The notes under the pieces: generated by a model | What the model was told of the DNA's origin: nothing | The model's input: the letters and a program-made list of their open reading frames with translations, nothing else | The model's database searches: none | Part shown: piece after piece, positions 40,519-49,276 of the stretch | How positions within the stretch are numbered: the first letter of the stretch is position 1 | Layout of the letters: each line of letters opens with the position of its first letter | Source of the DNA: Bacillus sp. X1(2014) | GTDB lineage: Bacteria; Bacillota; Bacilli; Bacillales_B; DSM-18226 | Assembly (NCBI RefSeq): GCF_007678255.1 | Contig: NZ_VEED01000001.1 | Location: 620,001-684,000, forward strand | Length of the DNA stretch: 64,000 nt | Reading direction: 5' to 3' | Position numbers and translations under genes: made by a program

Positions 40519-40561
40519 AAAAAGGTAAGCATTTCGATTCGAGAATGCTTACCTTTTTATG
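40519..40561. terminator. Bidirectional terminator between the small ORF and gerE
   Basis: AAAAAGGTAAGCATTTCGATTCGAGAATGCTTACCTTTTT is a near-perfect inverted repeat with a T run on each strand. It can stop the plus-strand small ORF and reading from gerE. Confidence 0.85.
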
Positions 40562-40611
40562 TTTATCTATTCAAAATTAAACCGGCCTCCCAAGAAGGAT
40601 GCCGGTCAATG

Positions 40612-40836
40612 TTAAAGTTCTAGCTCTCCCATCCGAAGGAGCTCTACAACTGCTTGTGAACGCCCCTTGACACCAAGCTTTTGCATGGCATTTGAAATGT
40701 GATTCCGAACCGTTTTTTCGCTTATAAATAATTCACCAGCGATTTCTTTCGTTGTTTTGTCTTGTACTAATAACTCGAATACTTCTCTTTCACGTTTGGT
40801 GAGTAACGGCTTATGATTATAAACATTCTCCTTCAA
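40612..40836 (-). CDS. gerE: Late mother-cell regulator GerE
   Basis: GerE is the LuxR-type regulator of late spore coat genes acting with sigma-K. The 74-residue protein is a free-standing HTH domain: [22 protein letters not shown] and the recognition helix [17 protein letters not shown], then [16 protein letters not shown]. It is nearly identical to the B. subtilis protein as I recall it. The start is TTG 40836 with AAGGAGGG nine bases upstream. A sigma-K promoter is expected but not clearly read. Confidence 0.97.
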   Translation of the reverse strand: MKENVYNHKPLLTKREREVFELLVQDKTTKEIAGELFISEKTVRNHISNAMQKLGVKGRSQAVVELLRMGELEL

Positions 40837-40961
40837 GTACTGTAACCCTCCTTGCCTTCGCCAGTTATGAACACGGGGTGGGTATATATTTAGTCAACAT
40901 ATCTTATGTGAACAATACAAATGTAGTGACTATATTTACTGAAAGGAGATTGATTTTTGTA

Positions 40962-40990
40962 AAAAAAAGCTCCTAATCCCTAGGAACTTT
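40962..40990 (-). terminator. Terminator of the sortase gene
   Basis: AAAGTTCCTA and TAGGAGCTTT pair across GGGAT, followed by TTTTTT on the minus strand. The stem includes the stop codon of the sortase gene. Confidence 0.75.
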
Positions 40991-41561
40991 TGAGTGATGC
41001 ATAAATAATATATCGCTTTGGTGCATTCCCTACATAACTAAAGGGATAACAGGTGGTTAAAATTAATTCCTCTTTCTCGTGTTGGAGCGTAATAACGCTC
41101 GTATCATCAGCCTGGACAATCTTCGTATCAATGATTTCATAAGTATATGAACCATACGGCATTTCCATTTTTAGCGAATCACCAAGCTTTAACTCTCCTA
41201 ATTTACGAAAAACGGTGTCACGGTGTCCCGATAAAACAATTTGCCCTTGATCACCAGGAAAATAGGCACCCTTATAATGACCGACGCCTTTTTCGAGGTC
41301 ATCTGGATCCGTTCCTTCAACAATAGCTAACTCTGCCTTAATTTTTGGAATGGCTAATAGTCCGACTGTTTCCCCCATATTAGGAGGAGGACTGTTTTCA
41401 CCCCTCTTTTTAGGAGCAACAGCAGGCTGATCGGCAATTAGTTCCTTCGCTTCCTGGAGCGATGCATGGGTTTGCGTCTTCACATTGATAAATTGCCAGA
41501 GCCAAATCCCTACTAAAACGAATCCTGTCAAAATAATGAACAGCGGAAATTTATATTTCAC
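40980..41561 (-). CDS. Class D sortase
   Basis: Sortases link surface proteins to the cell wall or lipid. The start is taken as GTG 41561 (MKYKFPLFIILTGF) with AAAGGATGG upstream; the frame extends to TTG 41639, but a promoter-like TATACT lies inside that extension. The 193-residue protein has one N-terminal membrane helix (about 5-24). Catalytic residues are present: His113 in LSGHRDTVF, Cys171 in LTTCYPF and Arg183 in PKRYIIYA. No LPxTG-type substrate is seen in the window. It lies between gerE and sdhB, where B. subtilis has no sortase. Confidence 0.88.
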   Translation of the reverse strand: MKYKFPLFIILTGFVLVGIWLWQFINVKTQTHASLQEAKELIADQPAVAPKKRGENSPPPNMGETVGLLAIPKIKAELAIVEGTDPDDLEKGVGHYKGAYFPGDQGQIVLSGHRDTVFRKLGELKLGDSLKMEMPYGSYTYEIIDTKIVQADDTSVITLQHEKEELILTTCYPFSYVGNAPKRYIIYASLKSS

Positions 41562-41609
41562 CTCTAAAAACCATCCTTTTCTACCGGGCTCGGGCTTTAC
41601 ATTAATAAG

Positions 41610-41639
41610 AGTATAACAAACAGCAGCCGAAAGAACCAA
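41610..41639 (-). promoter_or_regulatory. Probable promoter of the sortase gene
   Basis: TTGGTT and TATACT are 18 bp apart on the minus strand and the -10 is extended (TGTTATACT). It lies about 50 bp upstream of the chosen GTG. Confidence 0.5.
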
Positions 41640-41662
41640 TGCAATTATTCGCCCATATACGA

Positions 41663-41703
41663 CAAAAAACCTTCTTTTCCAGATAAGAAAAGAAGGTTTT
41701 TCA
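41663..41703 (-). terminator. Terminator of sdhCAB
   Basis: AAAACCTTCTTTTC and GAAAAGAAGGTTTT form a 14-bp stem, followed on the minus strand by TTGTC, six bases after the sdhB stop. Confidence 0.85.
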
Positions 41704-41708
41704 TTTTA

Positions 41709-42470
41709 TTAAGCGTGGTCACTTCCAAAGAAGCTTCTGAAAGCTTGAATGGTTGTATCACGGTTCAATGCAGCAATAGAAGTTGTTAATGGAATACCTT
41801 TTGGACAAGATTGAACACAGTTTTGTGAATTACCACAGTTAGCAAGTCCGCCATCGCCCATAATCGCTTCAAGTCGTTCTGCCTTATTCATAGCACCCGT
41901 TGGATGTGCGTTGAAAAGACGAACCTGTGAAAGCGGCTGTGCACCAATAAAGTTTGATTTGCTATTTACGTTCGGGCAAGCCTCAAGACATACGCCACAA
42001 GTCATACATTTAGAAAGTTCATATGCCCATTGACGCTTTGTCTCAGGCATACGTGGACCAGGTCCTAAATCATAGGTCCCATCAATAGGAATCCAAGCTT
42101 TTACTTTCTTTAAGGCATCAAACATTCTGCTACGGTCAACCTGAAGGTCACGTACCACAGGGAATGTTTTCATTGGCGCTAATCGAATTGGCTGTTCCAA
42201 CTGATCGATCAGTGCTGAACAAGATTGACGCGGTTTGCCGTTGATGACCATCGAACAAGCCCCGCAGACTTCTTCTAAACAGTTCATATCCCAGGTAATT
42301 GGGGTAGATGCTTGTCCTTTTGCATTGACAGGATTTTTACGGATTTCCATTAACGCCGAAATAACATTCATATTCGGGCGATAGGGAACCTCAAATTCCT
42401 CCTCATAAGGAGCAGCATTTTCGTTATCTTGACGTGAAATAATAAATTTCACCATTTTTTTATCAGACAT
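41709..42470 (-). CDS. sdhB: Succinate dehydrogenase iron-sulfur subunit
   Basis: SdhB carries electrons from SdhA flavin to the membrane. The 253-residue protein has the [2Fe-2S] motif CLEEVCGACSMVINGKPRQSC near 64-84, the [4Fe-4S] motif CMTCGVCLEACP near 155 and the third cluster CGNSQNCVQSCP near 212. It follows sdhA by 15 bp, with GGGGGAG upstream. Confidence 0.98.
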   Translation of the reverse strand: MSDKKMVKFIISRQDNENAAPYEEEFEVPYRPNMNVISALMEIRKNPVNAKGQASTPITWDMNCLEEVCGACSMVINGKPRQSCSALIDQLEQPIRLAPMKTFPVVRDLQVDRSRMFDALKKVKAWIPIDGTYDLGPGPRMPETKRQWAYELSKCMTCGVCLEACPNVNSKSNFIGAQPLSQVRLFNAHPTGAMNKAERLEAIMGDGGLANCGNSQNCVQSCPKGIPLTTSIAALNRDTTIQAFRSFFGSDHA

Positions 42471-42485
42471 TTTTTCTACTCCCCC

Positions 42486-44234
42486 TTAACTTTTTGCGTA
42501 ATTGCGTTCGCGTGGCTTAATCAATGAAACATCAACATCTTCGTAATGGAAAGCCGGTGCTGAAGAACTGTCAACAAATTTCGCCATTGTTGTTTTCAAG
42601 AATTCTTCATCATTACGTGTAGGGAAGTCAGGCTTATAATGTGCACCACGGCTCTCATTCCGGTTGTATGCACCGATCGTAATAACACGAGCCAATTGCA
42701 GCATGTTTTGTAATTGACGAGTAAAGGCTGCCCCTTGGTTACTCCATTTAGATGTATCATTAATGTTAATCTTTTTGTAACGTTCTAGTAGTTCTTGAAT
42801 TTTCTCGTCCGTTTTTAATAGTCTGTCATTGTGGCGAACAACCGTTACATTATCCGTCATCCATTCGCCAAGCTCTTTATGAAGAATATAAGCATTTTCA
42901 TTTCCATCTAGAGACATAACAGCATTCCACTTATCTTCTTGTTCTTTAACATGACGGTCAAATACTGTAGAAGATACGGCATCAGAACTCTTTTCAAGAC
43001 CCTTGATGTATCTCACTACATTTGGACCAACGACCATTCCACCGTAAATGGCGGAAAGCAAGGAATTGGCACCTAAACGGTTCGCACCATGTTGTGAGTA
43101 ATCACATTCACCAGCTGCAAATAGCCCTGGAATGTTTGTCATTTGATCATAATCAACCCAAAGGCCACCCATTGAATAGTGAACAGCTGGGAAGATTTTC
43201 ATTGGAACTTTACGAGGGTCATCACCCATAAACTTTTCATAAATCTCGATAATACCACCGAGTTTAACATCTAATTCATGTGGATCTTTATGAGAAAGAT
43301 CAAGATATACCATGTTCTCGCCATTGATTCCGAGTTTTTGGTTTACACATACATCGAAAATCTCACGTGTTGCAATATCACGTGGTACGAGGTTTCCATA
43401 GGCAGGATATTTTTCTTCAAGGAAGTACCAAGGCTTTCCATCTTTATATGTCCAAACACGTCCACCTTCACCACGAGCCGATTCACTCATTAAGCGAAGT
43501 TTATCATCGCCAGGAATGGCAGTCGGGTGGATTTGAATCATTTCTCCATTCGCATAATAAGCGCCCTGCTGGTAAACGATTGAAGCAGCAGAACCTGTAT
43601 TAATAACAGAGTTAGTTGATTTTCCAAAAATAATCCCAGGGCCTCCTGTAGCCATGATGACGGCATCGCCTGAGAAGGATTTAATTTCCATTGTTTTTAA
43701 GTTTTGAGCAACAATCCCACGGCACACACCATCGTCATCAACAACTGCACCTAGGAATTCCCAGCCCTCATATTTCGTTACAAGACCTGCCACTTCTTCA
43801 CGGCGAACTTGTTCATCTAATGCATAAAGTAACTGTTGACCAGTGGTTGCTCCAGCAAATGCAGTACGGTGATGCTGTGTTCCACCAAAGCGGCGGAAAT
43901 CAAGTAATCCTTCAGGAGTACGGTTAAACATAACTCCCATACGGTCCATTAAGTGAATAATTCCAGGTGCTGCATCACACATTGCTTTTACTGGCGGCTG
44001 GTTAGCCAAGAAATCTCCACCATAAACAGTGTCATCAAAGTGAATCCATGTGGAATCGCCTTCACCTTTTGTATTTACCGCTCCATTAATACCACCCTGG
44101 GCACAAACAGAGTGAGAGCGTTTAACAGGTACTAAAGAAAACAATTCTACTGGTGTTCCTGTTTCTGCAACCTTAATCGTTGCCATTAAGCCAGCTAAAC
44201 CGCCGCCGACTACGATCACCTTACCTTTACTCAT
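42486..44234 (-). CDS. sdhA: Succinate dehydrogenase flavoprotein subunit
   Basis: SdhA oxidises succinate to fumarate. The 582-residue protein has the FAD fold VVGGGLAGLMATIKVAE near 7-23, the FAD-linking histidine region HSVCAQGGINGA near 41-52, the substrate loop HPTAIPG near 253 and catalytic SARGEGGRVW near 268. It is the middle gene of sdhCAB, with GGGAGTGAG upstream. Confidence 0.98.
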   Translation of the reverse strand: MSKGKVIVVGGGLAGLMATIKVAETGTPVELFSLVPVKRSHSVCAQGGINGAVNTKGEGDSTWIHFDDTVYGGDFLANQPPVKAMCDAAPGIIHLMDRMGVMFNRTPEGLLDFRRFGGTQHHRTAFAGATTGQQLLYALDEQVRREEVAGLVTKYEGWEFLGAVVDDDGVCRGIVAQNLKTMEIKSFSGDAVIMATGGPGIIFGKSTNSVINTGSAASIVYQQGAYYANGEMIQIHPTAIPGDDKLRLMSESARGEGGRVWTYKDGKPWYFLEEKYPAYGNLVPRDIATREIFDVCVNQKLGINGENMVYLDLSHKDPHELDVKLGGIIEIYEKFMGDDPRKVPMKIFPAVHYSMGGLWVDYDQMTNIPGLFAAGECDYSQHGANRLGANSLLSAIYGGMVVGPNVVRYIKGLEKSSDAVSSTVFDRHVKEQEDKWNAVMSLDGNENAYILHKELGEWMTDNVTVVRHNDRLLKTDEKIQELLERYKKININDTSKWSNQGAAFTRQLQNMLQLARVITIGAYNRNESRGAHYKPDFPTRNDEEFLKTTMAKFVDSSSAPAFHYEDVDVSLIKPRERNYAKS

Positions 44235-44292
44235 TTGTGACTCACTCCCTTAATCCAAAATCCAATATTTTTCCGATCAATCATGTGATTTA

Positions 44293-44901
44293 TTATACAA
44301 AAGCTAGTAGTGTTGTTACACCAACATAAGATAGAGCCAAGAAAATCACGATTGTCACGTATGTAGAAATCACTTGAGATCGTGGGGATACAGTGATGCC
44401 CCAACTAACCAAGAATGACCACAATCCATTTGCAAAGTGGAAAATCGCTGAAATAATACCAATAACATAAAAACCAAACATGAATGGTGATGAAAGAATA
44501 TCTTGCATCATTTGGAAGTTAACTTCGTGTCCAAATGCGGCCGCGATACGAGTTTCCCATACATGCCATGTGATAAAAATTAGAGTTATCACACCAGACA
44601 CACGTTGGAGCAAAAACATCCAGTTTCTGAAAAAGCCATATTGACTTGCATTGTTTTTAGCTGTAAAAGCGATATACAGCCCATAGATTGCATGGAATAA
44701 AATCGGTAAATAAATAATTACAGTTTCTAAAACATAGCGAAATGGAAGATTCCCCATAAAGTTCGCAGCTTTGTTGAAGGATTCTACCCCTTCTGTTGCA
44801 TAGTGGTTCACAACCAGATGCTGCATCACGAAGATACCGATTGGAATAACCCCAAGCAACGAATGCAATCTCCGATAAACAAACTCTCGATTACCCGCCA
44901 T
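44293..44901 (-). CDS. sdhC: Succinate dehydrogenase cytochrome b558 subunit
   Basis: SdhC is the membrane anchor of complex II and binds two haem b and menaquinone. The 202-residue protein has five hydrophobic segments and histidines at the expected places (RRLHSLLG near 12, VMQHLVVNH near 28, LFHAIYG near 68, ITWHVWE near 113, FHFANGLW near 155). GGGGGG precedes the ATG. A clear promoter lies about 110 bp upstream. Confidence 0.96.
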   Translation of the reverse strand: MAGNREFVYRRLHSLLGVIPIGIFVMQHLVVNHYATEGVESFNKAANFMGNLPFRYVLETVIIYLPILFHAIYGLYIAFTAKNNASQYGFFRNWMFLLQRVSGVITLIFITWHVWETRIAAAFGHEVNFQMMQDILSSPFMFGFYVIGIISAIFHFANGLWSFLVSWGITVSPRSQVISTYVTIVIFLALSYVGVTTLLAFV

Positions 44902-45007
44902 AAATTTACCCCCCTATAATGTTTAAAAAAATGATGTTCAGTTTCTATCAATTTAATTCCCTTATTGTCGAAACTTCGCACCACTGTGACAATTATGTGA
45001 CATGTCC

Positions 45008-45036
45008 ATTTTACTCCCATCAGTTAAGAGCGTCAA
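45008..45036 (-). promoter_or_regulatory. Sigma-A promoter of sdhCAB
   Basis: TTGACG and TAAAAT are spaced by 17 bp on the minus strand. It predicts a leader of about 100 bases before sdhC. Confidence 0.7.
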
Positions 45037-45201
45037 GAAAACGGATACACATCACTCGCATAAAACTAAAATTTTTTAAATATATTGATATTATAATAAT
45101 TTATATATCCTCGCTAAAAAAATGGGTTTTTTCTCAACATTTCTTGAATTCCTTCAATTAATTACCAAGAAAAAACGGTTGTTATTATTTCTTTATCGGG
45201 A

Positions 45202-45215
45202 ATGATAATTATCAT
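45202..45215. promoter_or_regulatory. Fur/PerR-like palindrome between sdhC and yslB
   Basis: ATGATAATTATCAT is a perfect 14-bp palindrome resembling overlapping TGATAAT half sites of Fur-family operators. It lies about 165 bp upstream of the sdhC promoter and 100 bp upstream of the yslB -10. A weak minus-strand promoter (TTGCAA, 17 bp, CATGAT) overlaps it. The target transcript is unclear. The rest of 45037-45290 is A+T-rich without a recognised gene. Confidence 0.45.
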
Positions 45216-45290
45216 GAAAAACAAGGTAAGATATTGCAAAATAACAAAAAATAAAGCTAAATTTGATTCATAATAACTAGAAAAACTGTA

Positions 45291-45318
45291 CTGAAAATTA
45301 ACAAAAAGCGTATATAAT
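45291..45318 (+). promoter_or_regulatory. Probable promoter of yslB
   Basis: CTGAAA and TATAAT are 16 bp apart, with the -10 about 26 bp upstream of the yslB start. Confidence 0.4.
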
Positions 45319-45343
45319 AGAATGATAGAAAGAGGGGAAGCTT

Positions 45344-45787
45344 GTGAATAATAGTACAGTTATGAATGAAATGATTGATACTGATGAACCAAAAACCATA
45401 TCCATCTTCGGCTATGAATTAATCAGGGAAGTTCTTTTGCCTGAGATTTTAGGGAAAGATACACCTGAAATTTTATATTGGGCCGGAAAACGACTTGCAC
45501 GAAAATATCCATTACTGGATCTAGAACAGATTATTGATTTCTTTGCAAAGGCCTCATGGGGCCAGTTGGAACTTGTGAAAGAAAATAAAACAGATTTCCA
45601 ATTTGAATTAATTAGTCCGCTCATTGTTTCACGAGTTAAGTCCAAGGCTGAACATTTTTTCCAACTCGAAGCAGGATTCCTGGCTCAACAAATTGAAATG
45701 CAAAAAGAAGCCAACGCCGAAACCTTCGAACATCCAGTCAAAAAATCCAATAAAGTTGTTTTCACAGTGAAATGGGAAAAAAACTAA
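45344..45787 (+). CDS. yslB: YslB, DUF2507 protein
   Basis: The 147-residue soluble protein matches the YslB/DUF2507 family of Firmicutes (FGYELIREVLLPEILGKDTPEILYW near 22-46, then ARKYP). The family has a heme-NO-binding-like fold but a conserved ligand is not established. The start is GTG 45344 behind AGAGGGGAAG. It is divergent from sdhCAB and convergent with lysC, as in B. subtilis. Confidence 0.9.
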   Translation: MNNSTVMNEMIDTDEPKTISIFGYELIREVLLPEILGKDTPEILYWAGKRLARKYPLLDLEQIIDFFAKASWGQLELVKENKTDFQFELISPLIVSRVKSKAEHFFQLEAGFLAQQIEMQKEANAETFEHPVKKSNKVVFTVKWEKN

Positions 45788-45793
45788 TCGAAA

Positions 45794-45832
45794 ATGGTGT
45801 CAGGCACCGAATAGTGCCTGACACCATTCTTT
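45794..45832. terminator. GGTGTCAGGCAC hairpin between yslB and lysC
   Basis: ATGGTGTCAGGCAC and GTGCCTGACACCAT form a perfect 14-bp stem with a six-base loop, followed on the plus strand by TCTTTTTT. It can end yslB and probably also lysC. The arms match the hairpin after racE. Confidence 0.85.
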
Positions 45833-45833
45833 T

Positions 45834-46316
45834 TTATTGAACTGCAAGTCCGAATGCTTCGTGTAAAGCTTCTACGGCTTTTAACATATTTATTTCTTCT
45901 ACTACGGCCGAAACTTTAATTTCTGATGTGCTGACCATTTTGATTTGGATGTTGTTTGCGGCGAGTACCTCAAACATCTTTGCTGCGACACCAGGGTTGG
46001 AGATCATCCCTGAACCGACGATCGACACCTTCGCTAATTTGTTTTCAGCATCAATTTGCTCATAATTTAGCACTGCTTTATTGTCTTCTAGGACCTTTAA
46101 TGTTTCTAATAGATCATCCGTATGAATAGAGAATGACAAATTCGCAGAACCACCCTCTGTTGTGCTCTGGATAATAATATCCACATTTAGATGATTTTCA
46201 GCAAGTGTTGTAAAGATGGTAGATAGACTGGTTAATGAATTGGCCAATCCTAATACTGTTACTTTTGTTATTTCGTCTTCAAATGCGACTCCGCGGACTA
46301 CTAAGTTTGGTTCCAT
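45834..46316 (-). CDS. lysC: Aspartokinase beta subunit from an internal start in lysC
   Basis: ATG 46316, in frame within lysC, follows GAGGGGGAAG at suitable spacing and would give a 160-residue product beginning MEPNLVVRGVAFED. It consists of the two regulatory ACT domains. In B. subtilis aspartokinase II, alpha and beta chains are made from one gene by an internal start at the equivalent place, with a beta chain of similar length. I infer the same here. Confidence 0.8.
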   Translation of the reverse strand: MEPNLVVRGVAFEDEITKVTVLGLANSLTSLSTIFTTLAENHLNVDIIIQSTTEGGSANLSFSIHTDDLLETLKVLEDNKAVLNYEQIDAENKLAKVSIVGSGMISNPGVAAKMFEVLAANNIQIKMVSTSEIKVSAVVEEINMLKAVEALHEAFGLAVQ

Positions 46317-47051
46317 TGCTGCTTCCCCCTCAATAACTGTTCCTTCTGTCTTCTCCATGCTCGAACGAACTTCAAGCCGAACTTGATAATTTTTAGCAAA
46401 TTCCACTGCTCGTGGATGAAGTACACCTGCACCCAAATTAGCTAACTCGAGCATTTCATCGTACGATACTGATAAGAGCTTGCGAGCACTCTTCACATAT
46501 CTTGGATCCGTTGTAAAAACTCCCGTTACATCAGTATAAATGTCGCATTTATCTGCCTTAAGGGCTGCAGCGAGAGCAACGGCTGTAGTATCGGAACCAC
46601 CGCGGCCAAGTGTGGTAATTTCACCGTCTTCGGTGATTCCTTGGAATCCTGCAACAATAACCACCTTGCCGGATTCAAGTTGTGATTCAATCGCTGCAGT
46701 TTTAATATTAGAAATCCGGGCATTCCCATGGACTGGTTCTGTCATAATACCAGCCTGCCAGCCAGTAAAGGAAACGGCATCAAGCCCTTGCTGGTTGAGA
46801 GCCATGGACAGTAACGAAATCGTTACTTGTTCCCCAGTCGATAACAGCATGTCCATTTCTCGTTTATTAGGCTGCGCTGAAATTTCCTTTGCTAAACCGA
46901 CGAGTGTATCCGTCGATTTACCCATTGCAGAAACAACAACCACCACATTATTTCCCCGGTCAACTTCACCTTTTACACATGACGCGACATTTAAAATTCT
47001 TTCTACATTAGCAACCGAAGTGCCTCCGAATTTTTGTACAATTATCCCCAT
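45834..47051 (-). CDS. lysC: Lysine-sensitive aspartokinase (aspartokinase II type)
   Basis: The enzyme phosphorylates aspartate, the first step towards lysine, diaminopimelate and dipicolinate. The start is ATG 47051 (MGIIVQKFGGTSVANVERI) with GAAGGGG upstream; the frame beyond it overlaps the riboswitch terminator region. The 405-residue protein has the kinase domain with KFGGTSV near 7-13 and GRGGSDTTAVALAAAL near 150, then two ACT domains (about 260-400). It is under a lysine riboswitch. An internal start produces a beta subunit, listed separately. Confidence 0.97.
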   Translation of the reverse strand: MGIIVQKFGGTSVANVERILNVASCVKGEVDRGNNVVVVVSAMGKSTDTLVGLAKEISAQPNKREMDMLLSTGEQVTISLLSMALNQQGLDAVSFTGWQAGIMTEPVHGNARISNIKTAAIESQLESGKVVIVAGFQGITEDGEITTLGRGGSDTTAVALAAALKADKCDIYTDVTGVFTTDPRYVKSARKLLSVSYDEMLELANLGAGVLHPRAVEFAKNYQVRLEVRSSMEKTEGTVIEGEAAMEPNLVVRGVAFEDEITKVTVLGLANSLTSLSTIFTTLAENHLNVDIIIQSTTEGGSANLSFSIHTDDLLETLKVLEDNKAVLNYEQIDAENKLAKVSIVGSGMISNPGVAAKMFEVLAANNIQIKMVSTSEIKVSAVVEEINMLKAVEALHEAFGLAVQ

Positions 47052-47102
47052 GTTTGTTTTCCCCTTCTCTAGAAGTAATTCATATTTTCCCCAATTAAAC
47101 AC

Positions 47103-47345
47103 AAAAAAGCAATGAGAAGGGCATCTCATTGCTTAAAACACGAAAAAAATTCTCGCACCTACAATGTAAGATAGCTCTCCAAGACATTAGTCTTGACAAT
47201 CCAGCATTTATTCAATACGGGACCAGCAAAGAAAGTTATGAGACCATCTTTACTTCGGCGAACATCCCCTTTCATGATCCGTCTCAGAAGCTCATCCTTC
47301 TCAGAACCACTACTCTTGAAGCTCGCACCTCTACCTTCACTTTAA
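47103..47345 (-). ncRNA. Lysine riboswitch (L-box) of lysC
   Basis: The leader holds the L-box core: AGAGGTGCGAGCTTCAAGAG at the 5' side, GAAAGGGGATGTTCGCCGAAG, TTTGCTGG, TTGAATAAATGCTGGATTGTC and GGTGCGAGAA. A terminator follows (GCAATGAGA pairing with TCTCATTGC, then TTTTTT; plus-strand 47103-47133). Lysine binding should favour the terminator and switch lysC off. The sequence and terminator closely resemble the B. subtilis lysC leader. Confidence 0.95.
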
Positions 47346-47379
47346 TACGTAAAAGTGATAGTAAATTAAATTTTCACTA

Positions 47380-47408
47380 ATTATAGCATGTTCCTTTTTT
47401 TCTGACAA
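47380..47408 (-). promoter_or_regulatory. Sigma-A promoter of lysC
   Basis: TTGTCA and TATAAT are 17 bp apart on the minus strand, between the uvrC stop and the L-box. Confidence 0.75.
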
Positions 47409-47411
47409 TCA

Positions 47412-49184
47412 CTAGGATTGAAGTTTTTTGATTAACTCTTCGGCAACATTCATTGGAATTCCAATATTTATGAATTCATCCTTACTTGCTTCTTTCATTT
47501 TTTTCACCGAGCCGAACTGTTTTAACAATAACTTTTTCCGTTTCTCCCCAATCCCCGGAATATCATCAAGCAAGGATTGAAACGCAGTTTTTCCGCGCAG
47601 TTGGCGATGGAAGGTGATTGCAAAACGGTGGACTTCATCTTGAATCCTTTGGAGTAAATAAAACTCCTGGCTGTTCCGCCCGAGCGGAACAATTCCTAAT
47701 GGATTGCCATACAGCAATTGTGATGTCCGGTGCTTTTCGTCTTTTACGAGTCCAGACAGTGGAATATCTAACCCTAATTCATTTTCCAATACGTCACGTA
47801 CGGCTTCAACATGCCCTTTTCCACCATCGATGATGATTAAATCAGGCAGAGGAAGTTCCTCTTTTAACGCACGTGAGTACCTTCTTCTTGTTACTTCCCG
47901 CATCGATTCATAATCATCCGGCCCTTGAACGGTTTTGATTTTATATTTACGGTATTCTCGATGATTCGCCTTGCCATCAATGAAAACCACCATCGCTGAT
48001 ACAGGGTCCGTCCCTTGGATGTTAGAGTTATCAAAAGCTTCGATTCGGTGCGGCGTATAGATTCCCAGTAATTCTCCCAGATTCTCAACTGCCTTAATGG
48101 TTCGATTTTCATCCTTTTCAATCAGTGAAAATTTTTCATTCAGTGCAATTTTTGCATTTTTAATCGCCAATTGCACAAGATCCTTTTTTTGTCCACGTTG
48201 GGGCTGCAGCACTTTAACTTCTAACAGTTGTTCAGCTAAACTTAACTCGACATTATCTTGGATGAGAATTTCTTTCGGCTTAAAGTGATTGGCTTTCGAA
48301 TAAAATTGACCGAGGAATGTTAAGATTTCTTCCTCTGGCTCATTATAGACGGGGAACATGGAAACATCCCGCTCAATTAGTTTTCCTTGGCGGACAAAAA
48401 AGACCTGTACACACATCCAGCCTTTATCGACTGCATAGCCAAATACATCGCGGTCTGTAAAATCGGTCATCGTAATTTTTTGCTTTTCCATAATCGTTTC
48501 AATATGAATGATTTTGTCACGATAGTCTTTTGCTCGTTCAAAGTCTAATTCCTCTGACGCAGCAGCCATTTTTTCCTTAAGCTCTTTTTTTATTTCATTA
48601 TAACCACCATTTAGAAAGCGGGTGATTTCATCCGTCATTTGTTTATACTGTTCTTCCTGAACTTCATTTACACATGGTGCCAGGCACTGTCCTAAATGAT
48701 AGTATAAACAGACCCTCTCCGGCAGTGTTGAACATTTACGGAGCGGGTAGATTCGGTCTAGAAGCTTTTTGGTTTCATTCGCAGCTGTCACATTGGGGTA
48801 TGGACCAAAATATTTCCCTTTATCCTTTTTTACTTTTCTTGTGATAATAAGTTTAGGATGCTTTTCCGCTGTCAACTTAATAAACGGATACGTTTTATCA
48901 TCCTTCAGCATGATATTGTATTTCGGATCATACTTTTTAATAAGATTAAGTTCCAGCAGAAGTGCTTCAATATTCGAAGAGGTGACGATATATTCAAAGT
49001 CCTCAATTTCATTGACAAGTCTTAATGTCTTCCCATCGTGCGATCCAGTAAAATAGGAACGGACACGATTTTTTAATACTTTTGCTTTTCCGACATAAAT
49101 AATCGTTCCCTGACGGTCTTTCATTAAGTAGCAGCCAGGCTGATCCGGCAGCAGCGTCAGTTTTTGCTTAATTGTTTCATTCAT
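47412..49184 (-). CDS. uvrC: Excinuclease ABC subunit C
   Basis: UvrC makes both incisions in nucleotide excision repair. The start is ATG 49184 ([17 protein letters not shown]), matching other Bacillus; a GTG nine bases upstream sits too close to GGGAGGG. The 590-residue protein has the GIY-YIG domain (about 14-95), a Cys cluster [13 protein letters not shown] near 157-169, a UVR helix pair (about 193-235), the C-terminal RNase H-like nuclease with [10 protein letters not shown] and IIDGGKGH, and tandem HhH motifs ([12 protein letters not shown]). Confidence 0.97.
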   Translation of the reverse strand: MNETIKQKLTLLPDQPGCYLMKDRQGTIIYVGKAKVLKNRVRSYFTGSHDGKTLRLVNEIEDFEYIVTSSNIEALLLELNLIKKYDPKYNIMLKDDKTYPFIKLTAEKHPKLIITRKVKKDKGKYFGPYPNVTAANETKKLLDRIYPLRKCSTLPERVCLYYHLGQCLAPCVNEVQEEQYKQMTDEITRFLNGGYNEIKKELKEKMAAASEELDFERAKDYRDKIIHIETIMEKQKITMTDFTDRDVFGYAVDKGWMCVQVFFVRQGKLIERDVSMFPVYNEPEEEILTFLGQFYSKANHFKPKEILIQDNVELSLAEQLLEVKVLQPQRGQKKDLVQLAIKNAKIALNEKFSLIEKDENRTIKAVENLGELLGIYTPHRIEAFDNSNIQGTDPVSAMVVFIDGKANHREYRKYKIKTVQGPDDYESMREVTRRRYSRALKEELPLPDLIIIDGGKGHVEAVRDVLENELGLDIPLSGLVKDEKHRTSQLLYGNPLGIVPLGRNSQEFYLLQRIQDEVHRFAITFHRQLRGKTAFQSLLDDIPGIGEKRKKLLLKQFGSVKKMKEASKDEFINIGIPMNVAEELIKKLQS

Positions 49185-49276
49185 TCCGGCCACTCCCTCC
49201 CGTCTTATATATAATCTACTGTTAAAATATTAAAGGAAACTGCGCATAATTGAAAGTAGTAGTCTCTTGGAAAAAG

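Noticed and set aside
45040..45200. FsrA-like small RNA upstream of sdhC
   Set aside because: No C-rich single-stranded region or clear terminator hairpin was found; kept only as a possibility tied to the palindrome.
48676..48690. Similar GGTGCCAGGCACT inside uvrC
   Set aside because: It encodes the conserved CLAPC region of UvrC and does not form a hairpin.
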